A DNA stretch of 64,000 nucleotides. It comes from Brachyspira pilosicoli (GTDB lineage: Bacteria > Spirochaetota > Brachyspiria > Brachyspirales > Brachyspiraceae). The DNA lies in assembly GCF_008016535.1 (NCBI RefSeq), contig NZ_SAXY01000012.1, positions 1 to 64,000 on the forward strand, given 5' to 3'. Numbering within the stretch: position 1 is the stretch's first letter; each line of letters opens with the position of its first letter. Below, one piece after another: positions 25,434-34,591 of this stretch. A program made the translations under genes and the position numbers. The notes below the pieces were generated by a model, which ran no database searches, was not told the origin of the DNA, and saw nothing but the letters and a program-made list of their open reading frames with translations.

Positions 25434-26354
25434 TTAATCTTGAATCTTTATTCTAGGGTCTATAATACCATAAGATAAATCAACTAAAAAATTCATTGCT
25501 ATTAAAAAAGCACCATAAAATATAGTAACTCCTAATATTGTAGGATAATCTCTTTGTGTTATGCTTTCAACAAAATATCTTCCAAGCCCAGGTATATTAA
25601 AAATTTTCTCTACAACAAAAGAACCTGTAAGTATAGCCGCAGCAAGTGGTCCTATATATGTAACAATCGGTATAATAGCATTTCTTAAAGCATGCTTAAA
25701 TATAATGATGCTTCTTGATATCCCCTTTGCCCTAGCTGTTTTAATATAATCTTGGTGAATAACATCAAGCATAGAACTTCTCATAAGTCTAGCCATAAAA
25801 CTAAGCGAACTAAAAGATAAAGCAAAACCAGGCATTAAATACTGTCTAAAAGAATCAAACCCATAAGCAGGAAGTATTTTTAATTTAACAGAAAAAATAA
25901 TTATAGAAACAGTAGCAACAACAAAACTAGGTACTGCTATACCTAAAGTAGCCGCAACCATAACAGCCCTGTCTATTACTTTACCTTGTCTAAGAGCAGC
26001 AATTATACCAAATAAAACTCCTATAGTAGTAGATATAAACATACTAAATATTCCAAGTCTAAAAGATACAGGAAAAGCCCTTACTATAGTACCTGATACA
26101 GATTGACCTATTTTAGTAAGGGAAGTACCTAAATCTCCTCTAATTGCATTTTTTAGATAGTTTGCATATTGAACTACGAGAGGTTTATCTAAACCATATT
26201 TTTTATTTAAATTCTCTAAAGCAACTTTACTAAGCGGCTTCTCTCCAACAAATGGTCCCCCCGGTACCGTATGCATTAAGAAAAAAGTGATAGTTACTAT
26301 AATAAACAAAGTTAAAATTGATATAAACAATCTCTTTAAAACATAATCAAGCAT
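25434..26354 (-). CDS. oppB: oligopeptide/dipeptide ABC transporter permease (B type)
   Basis: 306 residues counted from the ATG at 26354, which has GGGG about 9 bases upstream. A longer reading from 26399 adds 15 residues not found in the family. Starting MLDYVLKRLFISILTL, it has six membrane helices, the large first loop of B permeases (GPFVGEKPLSKVALENLNKKYGLD in part) and coupling loop YIKTARAKGISRSIIIFKH. First gene of the operon oppBCDF. No solute-binding protein gene precedes it in the window; in relatives binding proteins are often encoded elsewhere in several copies. Confidence 0.9.
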   Translation of the reverse strand: MLDYVLKRLFISILTLFIIVTITFFLMHTVPGGPFVGEKPLSKVALENLNKKYGLDKPLVVQYANYLKNAIRGDLGTSLTKIGQSVSGTIVRAFPVSFRLGIFSMFISTTIGVLFGIIAALRQGKVIDRAVMVAATLGIAVPSFVVATVSIIIFSVKLKILPAYGFDSFRQYLMPGFALSFSSLSFMARLMRSSMLDVIHQDYIKTARAKGISRSIIIFKHALRNAIIPIVTYIGPLAAAILTGSFVVEKIFNIPGLGRYFVESITQRDYPTILGVTIFYGAFLIAMNFLVDLSYGIIDPRIKIQD

Positions 26355-26462
26355 AAAGTATACCCCAAAATTAATAATACAATTATTAAAGATACGCAAT
26401 TATATAATAAAAATTTTGTTTAGTCAATTAAAAAAACTGAATAAAATTACATATAAAAAGAG

Positions 26463-29400
26463 TCATGCATATTCTATTTCTATTAGAGACCTTAAAGCAC
26501 TTTTAGTTTCATTTAAAAATTTCTGATTAGGATCAACTTTGTAGTTTTCACCTATCTTAAATACTTCAGTACCGCTTTCTGATTTTAGTTTTAAGAAAAT
26601 AGTATAATCACCTGGGTTTGATGATATAGCATTTTGCAAGCATAATAAATCCATATCATCAAATATATTTTTATTAACATAAAGTGCTAATTGTTTTTTG
26701 CCTGTATTAGTATTTTTTATAATATTGTTATTATTTTCTTTTTTTATTATAGGGGAAGCTTTAGTATTTTCATTAGACGGTTTAGGTATTTTATTTTCTG
26801 TTACTAAAGTTTCTGCATTGTCTCCTCTTTTTATTTCCCTTTTTACTTCTTTTAAAACATTCTTTTTATCATTAAGAACACTATCTAAATCTTCTATCTC
26901 TAATATGTTATTATATATCTTGCCAGAAAACTTATTTTTATCTCTTTTACCTCTTATAAGTATGCCCATATTTTCATCAAGTAAATCTCTATACTTATCT
27001 ACTTTTGTAGTAATATAAAAAGTATTCTCTGTAAACAAATCCATAACTTTTAATATAAGCATAGGGCTATTTTTCTTTGTAGTACCCTCTGATATATTCA
27101 TCAAAATTGCTGGTATAGAAAACTCATATTTATCTTCAAGTTCTTCTAATTCAAGTAAATTATTAAAATACTTATAATCAATCTTTGTAATATATCTTGC
27201 AAAAGGATGATATCTCAAAGAAAAACCTAAAACTTCTTTTTCATTTTCCATTAAAATATTATTAGCATATTCAACTTGCTTTTCTATCACCAAAGAAGCA
27301 CTTCCTGTGTCATCTTCAGACATAGAATCAAAAAGCATAGTTTGTCCTGATAATGTTTCTTTTTGATAATTAGAAGCATGAGCAAGTATTGCATCAAGCG
27401 AAGCAAGTAATGCACTTTCAGTATGTCCGAACTCAGAGAAGGCTCCGCATTTTATGAGTGTTTCATATACTTTTCTATTAACCAAATGAACATCTACACG
27501 TTTTACAAAATCTTCTAAATTTTTAAATTGTCCATTATTTTCTCTCTCTTCCTGTATAGCTAAAGCAGCCTGAAGACCTACACCTTTAACAGCATGTAAA
27601 GCATAAACTATCTTTCCATTTTTTTGAGAGAATAAAGCATCACTTTCAAAAACACTAGCAGTAACGACCTCTATATTTTTTTGTTTGATTTCGTTTAAAT
27701 ATAATGCTATCTTATCAGTATCAGCTATCACAGTATTAAGCAAAGCTACATAATATTCCATTGGGTAATGAGCTTTAATATAAGCTTCCTGATAAGCTAT
27801 TAAAGCATAACAAACAGAGTGAGATTTATTAAAACCATACTCAGCAAAACCTTTCATTGTATCAAAAAGATAATTTAACAATTCTTCATCATATCCTCTT
27901 TCAAGTCCGCCTTTAATGAATTTCTCTTCCATAGAGTTCATTTTATCTGCTATTTTTTTACCCATAGCCTTTCTTAAATCATCAGCTTCAGCAGCAGTAA
28001 AACCTCCTATAACTCTGCTTATAGCCATAATCTGCTCTTGATATATGAGTACGCCCTGACTTTCTTTAAGTATAGGCTCTAAATCTGGGTGTTTGTATAC
28101 TATCTCTTTTCTTTTGTTTTTTCTGTCTGCATAATCTTTATCCATTCCAGAGTTTAAAGGACCAGGACGATATAATGCCACACTTGATACTAAGTCATCA
28201 AACCCCGTAGGCTGAATATTTATAAGCATCTGACGCATACCTGGACTTTCAAACTGAAAAACTCCTCCTGTATCAGCTTTTCTAAATATATCATAAACAG
28301 CTTCATCATCTAAAGGAAGTTTGTCTATATCTATTTCAACGCCATATCTCTCTTTTATATCTTTTATAGCATCTTTTATGAGTCTTAAGTTTTTAATACC
28401 CAAAAAGTCCATCTTTATAAGACCAGCACTTTCAACATAAGTCATCTCATATTGACAAGCTCTAGTACCTGTTTTTGAGTCCTGATAAACTGGTGCTAAA
28501 TCAGCTATAGGATGAGAAGATATAATAACACCCGCAGCATGGAGCCCAACATTGCGAACTAATCCATCAAGCCTCATAGATATTTCATACATATTCTTTA
28601 ATTCTCTGTTTCCTTCTATTTCTTTCACTAAAGCAGCACAATCAGGATGATCATATATATCTACAACTCTCTTTATATCATTAGGTATACCTTTAGCAAG
28701 TCTATCAGCAGTAGCTAAATCTATACCCATTACGCGGCATACATCTCTTATAACAGAACGTCCACCCAAAGCTCCAAAAGTAGCTATTTGAGAAACATTA
28801 TCCTTACCATATTTTTTTGTTACATAATCTATGACAACTTCTCTTTTATCATCTTGAAAGTCAACGTCTATATCAGGCATGCTTTTTCTTTCTGGATTTA
28901 AAAATCTCTCAAAAAGCAAATTATAATCAAGCGGATTAACTTTAGTAATCCCTGTAGCAAATGCAACTATTGAACCTGCCGCACTTCCACGACCAGGTCC
29001 TACCGCAACATCATTATTTCTTGCATAGTTAATAAAGTCTTGAACTACTAAAAAATATCCTTCAAAACCCATCTTAGCTATAACACCAAGCTCCATCTCA
29101 AGTCTGTCCATAGCCTCTTTTGGTATATTGTTATTATAATACTTATTAAGACCATCTATACACATTTTTCTTAATGCTGTAGTTTCTGTTTCTCCATTAG
29201 GAAGCTCATAATTTGGCATATAATAAGTTTTTGTCATTATATTTAAATCTTTGCATTGCTCTGCAATTTTTACTGTGTTTTCAAAAGCTTTTGGAAGTTT
29301 TGCAAAAGATTTTTTCATTTCTTCTTCTGTTTTTAAATGAAACTCGTTACTTGGAAACTTATATCTTCTTGGCATGTCTAAAGTAGCTTTAGTTTGTATT

Positions 29401-30110
29401 GCTAAAAGTATTTCATGAGCCTTAGCATCTTCTTTAGATACGTAATGAACATCATTTGTAACTACTAATTCTATATTATGATGATTTGCTAATTTATATA
29501 ATGCACTATTTAATGTTTTCTCTTCTGCTAAACCATGATCTTGTAATTCTATATAAAAATCTTCTCCAAATATAGATTTATAATATTCAGCTAATTTTGA
29601 AGCTTGTTTATAATCTTTTTTTCTTATAGCAATAGGAATCTCTCCGCCCATACAAGCAGACAAACAAATTAAGCCTTTATTGTATTTTTCTATTAATTCA
29701 TGATCAACTCTTGGTCTATAATAAAAACCTTCAGTATATCCAAAAGTTACTAATTTGCATAAATTGTTATAACCCTCTTTATCCTTAGCAAGAAGCACTA
29801 AATGCATAGCACTTTTTTCTTCAGAGTTATCTAATTTTTTGTCAAATCTTGTTTTTGGAGCAACATATACTTCGCATCCTATTATAGGTATAATTCCTTT
29901 ATCTTTAGCCTCAGAAAAAAACTCCATAGCTCCAAACATATTACCATGGTCTGTCATAGCTATAGCAGGCATATCTAATTCTTTTGCCCTATCTATTAAA
30001 CCGGGTATAAGCCTTTTAGTTTTATCCTTTTTAGAATATAATGATTTAATACGAGCAGCTCCGTCAAGTATAGAATACTGAGTATGTACATGCAAGTGAA
30101 CAAATGACAT
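26463..30110 (-). CDS. dnaE: DNA polymerase III alpha subunit
   Basis: 1215 residues, the replicative DNA polymerase of the DnaE1 kind. The N-terminal PHP domain is clear (HLHVHTQYSILDG, 5-17; MTDHGNMFGAMEF). The polymerase core shows GPGRGSAAGS near 370 and the catalytic acidic pair in PDIDVDFQDD near 405-415. Next come the beta-clamp and helix-hairpin-helix region (GVGLQAALAIQEER) and an OB-fold part. The tail of about 150 residues after the OB fold is lysine-rich and divergent, as usual in spirochaetes. Transcribed alone, divergent from gyrA, with a candidate promoter at 30142-30168. Confidence 0.95.
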   Translation of the reverse strand: MSFVHLHVHTQYSILDGAARIKSLYSKKDKTKRLIPGLIDRAKELDMPAIAMTDHGNMFGAMEFFSEAKDKGIIPIIGCEVYVAPKTRFDKKLDNSEEKSAMHLVLLAKDKEGYNNLCKLVTFGYTEGFYYRPRVDHELIEKYNKGLICLSACMGGEIPIAIRKKDYKQASKLAEYYKSIFGEDFYIELQDHGLAEEKTLNSALYKLANHHNIELVVTNDVHYVSKEDAKAHEILLAIQTKATLDMPRRYKFPSNEFHLKTEEEMKKSFAKLPKAFENTVKIAEQCKDLNIMTKTYYMPNYELPNGETETTALRKMCIDGLNKYYNNNIPKEAMDRLEMELGVIAKMGFEGYFLVVQDFINYARNNDVAVGPGRGSAAGSIVAFATGITKVNPLDYNLLFERFLNPERKSMPDIDVDFQDDKREVVIDYVTKKYGKDNVSQIATFGALGGRSVIRDVCRVMGIDLATADRLAKGIPNDIKRVVDIYDHPDCAALVKEIEGNRELKNMYEISMRLDGLVRNVGLHAAGVIISSHPIADLAPVYQDSKTGTRACQYEMTYVESAGLIKMDFLGIKNLRLIKDAIKDIKERYGVEIDIDKLPLDDEAVYDIFRKADTGGVFQFESPGMRQMLINIQPTGFDDLVSSVALYRPGPLNSGMDKDYADRKNKRKEIVYKHPDLEPILKESQGVLIYQEQIMAISRVIGGFTAAEADDLRKAMGKKIADKMNSMEEKFIKGGLERGYDEELLNYLFDTMKGFAEYGFNKSHSVCYALIAYQEAYIKAHYPMEYYVALLNTVIADTDKIALYLNEIKQKNIEVVTASVFESDALFSQKNGKIVYALHAVKGVGLQAALAIQEERENNGQFKNLEDFVKRVDVHLVNRKVYETLIKCGAFSEFGHTESALLASLDAILAHASNYQKETLSGQTMLFDSMSEDDTGSASLVIEKQVEYANNILMENEKEVLGFSLRYHPFARYITKIDYKYFNNLLELEELEDKYEFSIPAILMNISEGTTKKNSPMLILKVMDLFTENTFYITTKVDKYRDLLDENMGILIRGKRDKNKFSGKIYNNILEIEDLDSVLNDKKNVLKEVKREIKRGDNAETLVTENKIPKPSNENTKASPIIKKENNNNIIKNTNTGKKQLALYVNKNIFDDMDLLCLQNAISSNPGDYTIFLKLKSESGTEVFKIGENYKVDPNQKFLNETKSALRSLIEIEYA

Positions 30111-30141
30111 AAAATTATACCTCTAATTTTCTAAATCTTAT

Positions 30142-30168
30142 TTTATACCTAATTATGTTAAATATCAA
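30142..30168 (-). promoter_or_regulatory. candidate dnaE promoter
   Basis: On the minus strand TTGATA (30168-30163) and TATAAA (30147-30142) are separated by 15 bases, slightly short, with the dnaE ATG 32 bases further. GAGG just before the ATG is the ribosome binding site. AT-rich surroundings make chance matches common. Confidence 0.35.
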
Positions 30169-30368
30169 GTTAAAAATCGATTTAAAAACAATATTATATA
30201 CACTATAAATATTTACGGTAAAATATACAATAAATTTAATATATAGTATATAAAAAAACTGTTATTTAAACTTATATACTTAAATATATTTTGCTATACT
30301 AGTTTTTTTATTGTTTCAGCTACCCTATTTAATTTACAAAACTATAAATTTATTAAAAAACACCTCCC

Positions 30369-30450
30369 CCGCACGGTGAGCGTATTTACACAAATATAAC
30401 ATTTTTTATCACACATTTTTTCTCTAATATTTGATTAGTTTAACGTGCGG
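30369..30450. repeat. GC-rich 7-bp inverted repeat between dnaE and gyrA
   Basis: CCGCACG at 30369-30375 and CGTGCGG at 30444-30450 are perfect reverse complements 68 bases apart. They are the only GC-rich words in a 450-base intergenic stretch (30111-30560) that is otherwise almost all A/T. The rest of the gap holds the two divergent promoters and no gene. May be the ends of a small mobile remnant or a regulatory structure. Confidence 0.45.
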
Positions 30451-30499
30451 CTGATTATATATATTTTATTTTTCATTTAATCTTTACTATATTTTTATA

Positions 30500-30527
30500 T
30501 TGATAATTTTACAGTAAATGTTATAAT
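30500..30527 (+). promoter_or_regulatory. candidate gyrA promoter
   Basis: TTGATA (30500-30505), 16-base spacer, TATAAT (30522-30527), with the gyrA ATG 33 bases downstream and AAGGA (30547-30551) as ribosome binding site. A good vegetative sigma match. Confidence 0.55.
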
Positions 30528-30560
30528 TATTTGAATATATTTCTATAAGGATAAAAATCT

Positions 30561-33059
30561 ATGGCTTTAAAAAAGAATAATGAGAATAGTGAAGAGAGAA
30601 AATATTCTACACTAACAAAAGATATTTTAAAAAGAGTTGATCATATTTCTATAGAAAATGAATTAAAAGAGTCTTATTTAAATTACGCTATGAGTGTTAT
30701 AGTGTCAAGGGCTTTGCCTGATGTAAGAGATGGACTTAAGCCTGTGCATAGAAGAATACTTTATGCAATGTATGATGCTAATTTAACACATGATAAACCA
30801 TATAAGAAATCTGCTGCTACCGTGGGTGAAGTGTTGGCACGTTATCACCCTCACGGAGATGCTGCTGTTTATGGCACTATGGTGAGAATGGCACAAGATT
30901 TTTCTATGCGTTATTTGCTTGTAGACGGACAAGGTAACTTTGGTTCTGTGGACGATGACCCTCCTGCTGCTATGCGTTATACTGAAGCGAGAATGACTAA
31001 ATTCGCAGAAGAGATGCTAAACGACATAGAAAAAGAAACTGTTAAATTTGTACCAAACTTTGATGATTCTAGAACAGAGCCTTCTGTGCTTCCTGCAACA
31101 GTGCCTCAGCTTTTAGTTAATGGTAGTATGGGTATTGCTATTGGTATGGCTACTAATATGCCTCCTCATAACTTGAAAGAGGTTGTTAATGCTGTTATTT
31201 ACTATATAGACCATCAAGACGCTGAAATTAAAGATTTGATGCGTTATATACAAGGTCCTGACTTCCCTACTGCTGGAATTATATACGGCAAAGAGGGCAT
31301 TAAAGAGGCTTATACTACTGGTAAAGGAAGAATAAAATTAAGAGCAAGGCTTGAAATAGAAGAGACAAAAAAAGACAGAGAGGCTATTGTTGTAAAAGAG
31401 CTTCCTTATGGTGTTGTAAAGACCACTTTGCATGAGAAGATTGCTGAATTAGTAAAACAAGGCAAAATTGAGGGAGTTGCTGATATTAGAGATGAATCAA
31501 GCAATAGATCTGGAATTAGGCTTATAATAGAGCTTAAAAAGGGTGTTGCTACTCAGATAGTATTAAATCAGCTTTGGAAGCATACAGATTTAGAAATTAC
31601 TTTTGGTATTATAAACCTTGCTTTGGTTAATGGCGAGCCTAAAGTATTAAACTTAAAAGAGCTTATAAAATATTTTGTTGATCATAGAGTTGAAGTAATA
31701 ACAAAAAGAACAGAATATGATTTAAATCAAGCTAAAGCGAAGGCACATATATTAGAAGGGTTATTAATAGCTCAGGCTAATATTGAAGAGGTTATAAGAA
31801 TTATTAGGCAGAGCGAAAACACAGAAGCTGCAAGAAACACTTTAATGAGTAAGTTTAAGCTATCAGAAAAACAGGCTCAAGCTATACTCGATATGCCTCT
31901 TAAACGTTTAACTGCTTTAGAAAAACTCAAAATAGAACAAGAATTACAACAGTTAAGAGAGTTTATTGCTTATTGTGAAGACTTGCTTGCTCATCCGGAA
32001 AAAATACTTGCTGTTATTAAAGATGAACTTAAAAACATAGCAGAAAAATACGGAGATGACAGAAGAAGCGAGATAATAGGCAAAACTAATGATACTGAAA
32101 TTGATGAAGAAGATTTGATTCATGATGAAGATGTGGCAGTATCTATCACTACTCAAGGCTTTATTAAAAGAGTACCTGCTTCAAGCTATCGTACGCAAGG
32201 AAGAGGCGGAGTAGGAGTACAGGGCGGTAAATCTCAAGGCGAACATTATATAGAACATTTATTCGTTGCTTCTACCAAAGATTATTTATTTATATTCACA
32301 GACAGAGGTAAGGCTTTCTGGATGAAGGTGCATGAGATTCCTGCTCTCACAAAAACTTCACAGGGTAAGAGCATAAAGTTTATACTCAATTTGGCACCAG
32401 ATGAAAAGATTACAAGCTACTTTACAGTATCTGAGTTTAACCCTAAACAATCAATTATAATGGTTACTAAGATGGGTACTATTAAGAAGATGGAGCTTAA
32501 ACATTTGGAGAATGCTAAGAAGAGGGGTATACTTGCTTTAACATTAGAGAATAATGATGAGCTTATAGGGGTATCTGCTGTTGAAAGCGGCGATGACTTT
32601 ATTATGACTACTGCTTCTGGGCTTGCTTTGAGGATAAATGAACAGAAAGTGAGAAATATGGGACGTGCTGCTTCCGGAGTTAAGGGTATTAGTTTAGACG
32701 ACAATGATGTTTGTGTATCTGGAAACGGCATACATAAAGGTGAATCATTAATAGTGATTACAGAAAACGGCATAGGCAAAAGACTTTCTTCTAAGCAGTT
32801 TAATGCTAAAGGAAGAGGCGGTAAAGGACAGATTTATATTAAGCCAGACAACAAAACAGGAAATGTAGTCAGCGTAAAAACTGTAGGCGACAAAGATGAG
32901 ATAATGGTTGTTACTACAGATGACATGACTATAAAGATAAAGGCTGATTCTATACCAGAGTTAGGAAGAAACGCTAAGGGTGTAAAAATAGTTAATATTT
33001 CTGACGGTGCTAAGGTAAGCGATTTGGCAGTAGTGCCTGCATATACCGAAAACAAATAA
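30561..33059 (+). CDS. gyrA: DNA gyrase subunit A
   Basis: 832 residues; the A subunit cuts and rejoins DNA in negative supercoiling. The N-terminal winged-helix/tower domain begins with [20 protein letters not shown]. The catalytic tyrosine is Tyr140 in [10 protein letters not shown]. The C-terminal beta-pinwheel has a GyrA-box-like [11 protein letters not shown] at about 546-556, which supports gyrase over topoisomerase IV. In the quinolone-binding helix GDAAVYGT, Ala101 and Gly105 stand at the places of E. coli Ser83 and Asp87 (offset 18 fixed by the catalytic Tyr). Single-gene unit with its own promoter and a strong terminator at 33077; gyrB is not in the window. Confidence 0.95.
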   Translation: MALKKNNENSEERKYSTLTKDILKRVDHISIENELKESYLNYAMSVIVSRALPDVRDGLKPVHRRILYAMYDANLTHDKPYKKSAATVGEVLARYHPHGDAAVYGTMVRMAQDFSMRYLLVDGQGNFGSVDDDPPAAMRYTEARMTKFAEEMLNDIEKETVKFVPNFDDSRTEPSVLPATVPQLLVNGSMGIAIGMATNMPPHNLKEVVNAVIYYIDHQDAEIKDLMRYIQGPDFPTAGIIYGKEGIKEAYTTGKGRIKLRARLEIEETKKDREAIVVKELPYGVVKTTLHEKIAELVKQGKIEGVADIRDESSNRSGIRLIIELKKGVATQIVLNQLWKHTDLEITFGIINLALVNGEPKVLNLKELIKYFVDHRVEVITKRTEYDLNQAKAKAHILEGLLIAQANIEEVIRIIRQSENTEAARNTLMSKFKLSEKQAQAILDMPLKRLTALEKLKIEQELQQLREFIAYCEDLLAHPEKILAVIKDELKNIAEKYGDDRRSEIIGKTNDTEIDEEDLIHDEDVAVSITTQGFIKRVPASSYRTQGRGGVGVQGGKSQGEHYIEHLFVASTKDYLFIFTDRGKAFWMKVHEIPALTKTSQGKSIKFILNLAPDEKITSYFTVSEFNPKQSIIMVTKMGTIKKMELKHLENAKKRGILALTLENNDELIGVSAVESGDDFIMTTASGLALRINEQKVRNMGRAASGVKGISLDDNDVCVSGNGIHKGESLIVITENGIGKRLSSKQFNAKGRGGKGQIYIKPDNKTGNVVSVKTVGDKDEIMVVTTDDMTIKIKADSIPELGRNAKGVKIVNISDGAKVSDLAVVPAYTENK

Positions 33060-33076
33060 ATAAAAATTATATTATT

Positions 33077-33105
33077 AAGCCTGTATTTTTAATACAGGCT
33101 TTTTT
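33077..33105 (+). terminator. intrinsic terminator of gyrA
   Basis: AAGCCTGTATT (33077-33087), three-base loop, AATACAGGCTT (33091-33101) and a T tail to 33105. An 11-bp perfect stem placed 18 bases after the gyrA stop. Confidence 0.85.
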
Positions 33106-33230
33106 ATGTTTGATGATTACTCTAAAAAGTAAATATAAGTAAAAAATATAAAAATATAGTAAAAAAAGAGAAAATTTATAAAAAATTAGTAAAAAAACAT
33201 TAATTTTTTATAAAAAATAGTAAAATAAAC

Positions 33231-33260
33231 TTTACAAATAGTATTCTTTTGTGTTATAAT
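33231..33260 (+). promoter_or_regulatory. strong promoter with upstream A-tracts
   Basis: TTTACA (33231-33236), 18-base spacer, extended -10 TGTTATAAT (TATAAT at 33255-33260). Upstream, 33126-33230 contains repeated A-tracts (GTAAAAAA words at roughly helical intervals), which would act as UP elements or bend DNA. GGGGAG before the ATG at 33295 adds efficient translation. Expected high expression of the lipoprotein. Confidence 0.6.
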
Positions 33261-33294
33261 ATATATAAACAACAATGAAAGGGGAGAAAATCCT

Positions 33295-34002
33295 ATGAAA
33301 AAATTTTTATTAATAATATCTATTATATCAATGGCAGCAATTTCTTGTGCTAATAAAGATAATGCTGGCGGTGCTACAGAGAGTTTAGTTACTAAAAATA
33401 TACCTAGTTTAAACAAATCTCAGAAAACTGGTACAGCTAATACTCAAAGTAGTGTTTCTCTTTCAGTATCAGCTCAGGCAACTGCTCCAGCAGCTGGAAC
33501 TCTTGAATTAAAAGAAACTACAGATACTGGTACTGGAACAACTTATAGTGTTTTAGAAAGACTTTATTCTACAACTTGGTATCAATCTGAAGAAGATTAT
33601 GATGATGGTAAATTAGAAACAAATGAAACTTTTATTTTCTTTAATGAGAATTCAGAAGTAGTTGAAAGAGAATATGAAAATGGTGTATTAGACGGAAGAG
33701 ATGAATATTCTGCATTAACTTGGATTGCAGATATTGCATTAGCATCAGGATCATCAGATTTAGAAAATTTATCTGGTGAAAGAAGTAGAAATGCTTGTAT
33801 AGTTAGAAATACTGAGATGGATGATGATAGAGATACTGAATATGAAGCTTATTATTTAGCAGATGAAAATAATTTATACGTTGTTGATGGTAAAACTAAA
33901 GAAGATGTATCAGCTAATTTGCAAAAATTAATAAGAAATATTGCAAACAACTCTCCTAGAACTTATGGCGATAAATATGTGTTATCTGTAAAACAAAAAT
34001 GA
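33295..34002 (+). CDS. lipoprotein, hypothetical
   Basis: 235 residues. The signal peptide ends in the lipobox AISC (lipidated Cys18). A Ser/Thr/Ala/Gln-rich linker (about 35-70) is followed by a small beta-rich domain (TTWYQSEEDYDDGKLETNET, then DGRDEYSALTW) resembling short MORN-like or lipocalin-like strands, not firmly classifiable. The paired terminator at 34026 and its own strong promoter make it a single-gene unit. Probably surface or periplasmic lipoprotein; function unknown. Confidence 0.75.
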   Translation: MKKFLLIISIISMAAISCANKDNAGGATESLVTKNIPSLNKSQKTGTANTQSSVSLSVSAQATAPAAGTLELKETTDTGTGTTYSVLERLYSTTWYQSEEDYDDGKLETNETFIFFNENSEVVEREYENGVLDGRDEYSALTWIADIALASGSSDLENLSGERSRNACIVRNTEMDDDRDTEYEAYYLADENNLYVVDGKTKEDVSANLQKLIRNIANNSPRTYGDKYVLSVKQK

Positions 34003-34025
34003 TTTACTTTTATAAATAGTTTTAG

Positions 34026-34061
34026 AGGCTTAAGCGGTATTGATTACCCTTAAGCCTTTTT
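34026..34061 (+). terminator. intrinsic terminator of the lipoprotein gene
   Basis: AGGCTTAAG (34026-34034) and CTTAAGCCT (34049-34057) form a perfect 9-bp stem with a 14-base loop, followed by four T. Confidence 0.75.
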
Positions 34062-34107
34062 ATTGCATTTATTGCCATTACTTAAAACCTTTTGGGATTA
34101 ATAATAT

Positions 34108-34430
34108 TTATGTTGTTTTTGATTTAATATTTAGTATGTAAAATAATTAGTATTACTTTCTTAACTTGCACTTTCGCGAAGCGTGCCCGAAGGGCGAAAA
34201 CTTTTTGCTACGGGAAAAAGTTGAATAAAAAACTTATATAACAAAATTTTTTAAGTTTTATGATTTGTGGGGACTAGCCCCCGCACCACCACTTCTTTTG
34301 CTGCCACAAAGAAGCAAAAAGGCTATATTTAACCAACTTAATAATTTATACTATATATAAAATATAATTATTATAATTTTGTATTAATTTTATATTTGCA
34401 CTTTTTGCAACGGTAAAATATGATAATAGA
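34108..34430 (-). repeat. dispersed structured repeat, composite short A - B - long A, reverse orientation
   Basis: Read on the minus strand: short A remnant (34430-34386, GTTGCAAAAAGTGCAAAT), module B (34330-34267, CTTCTTTGTGGCAGCAAAAGAAG split by loop), then long A. The long A hairpin is AACTTTTT, CCCGTAGC, AAAAAGTT (34222-34199), followed by a GC-rich hairpin GCCCTTCGGGC and the tail AGTGCAAGTTAAGAAAG to 34108. Same module order as the 5034 locus but inverted in the chromosome. It fills most of the 589-base gap before flgL; no gene is present. Confidence 0.7.
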
Positions 34431-34520
34431 TTTATAAAAATATATGAACTATCAAAATATAGTTGTTTATATATTTACAAAAATAATAATAAAAATTTCT
34501 TCAATAAAATAAAAAAATAA

Positions 34521-34547
34521 TAAAACAATTTTCCATTATGACGATAA
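34521..34547 (+). promoter_or_regulatory. sigma-28 (FliA) type promoter for flgL-fliW-csrA
   Basis: TAAA (34521-34524), exactly 15 bases, GACGATAA (34540-34547). The motility sigma factor consensus is TAAA-N15-GCCGATAA, so only one core base differs. The flgL ATG is 45 bases downstream with AGGAG in between. Late flagellar genes are the expected targets. Confidence 0.75.
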
Positions 34548-34591
34548 AACAAACTGGGATAATATATATTTTTTAATTAGGAGTTAAAAAT

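Noticed and set aside
30369-30450. Group II intron end suggested by GTGCGG
   Set aside because: No intron domain V, reverse transcriptase or matching far end nearby.
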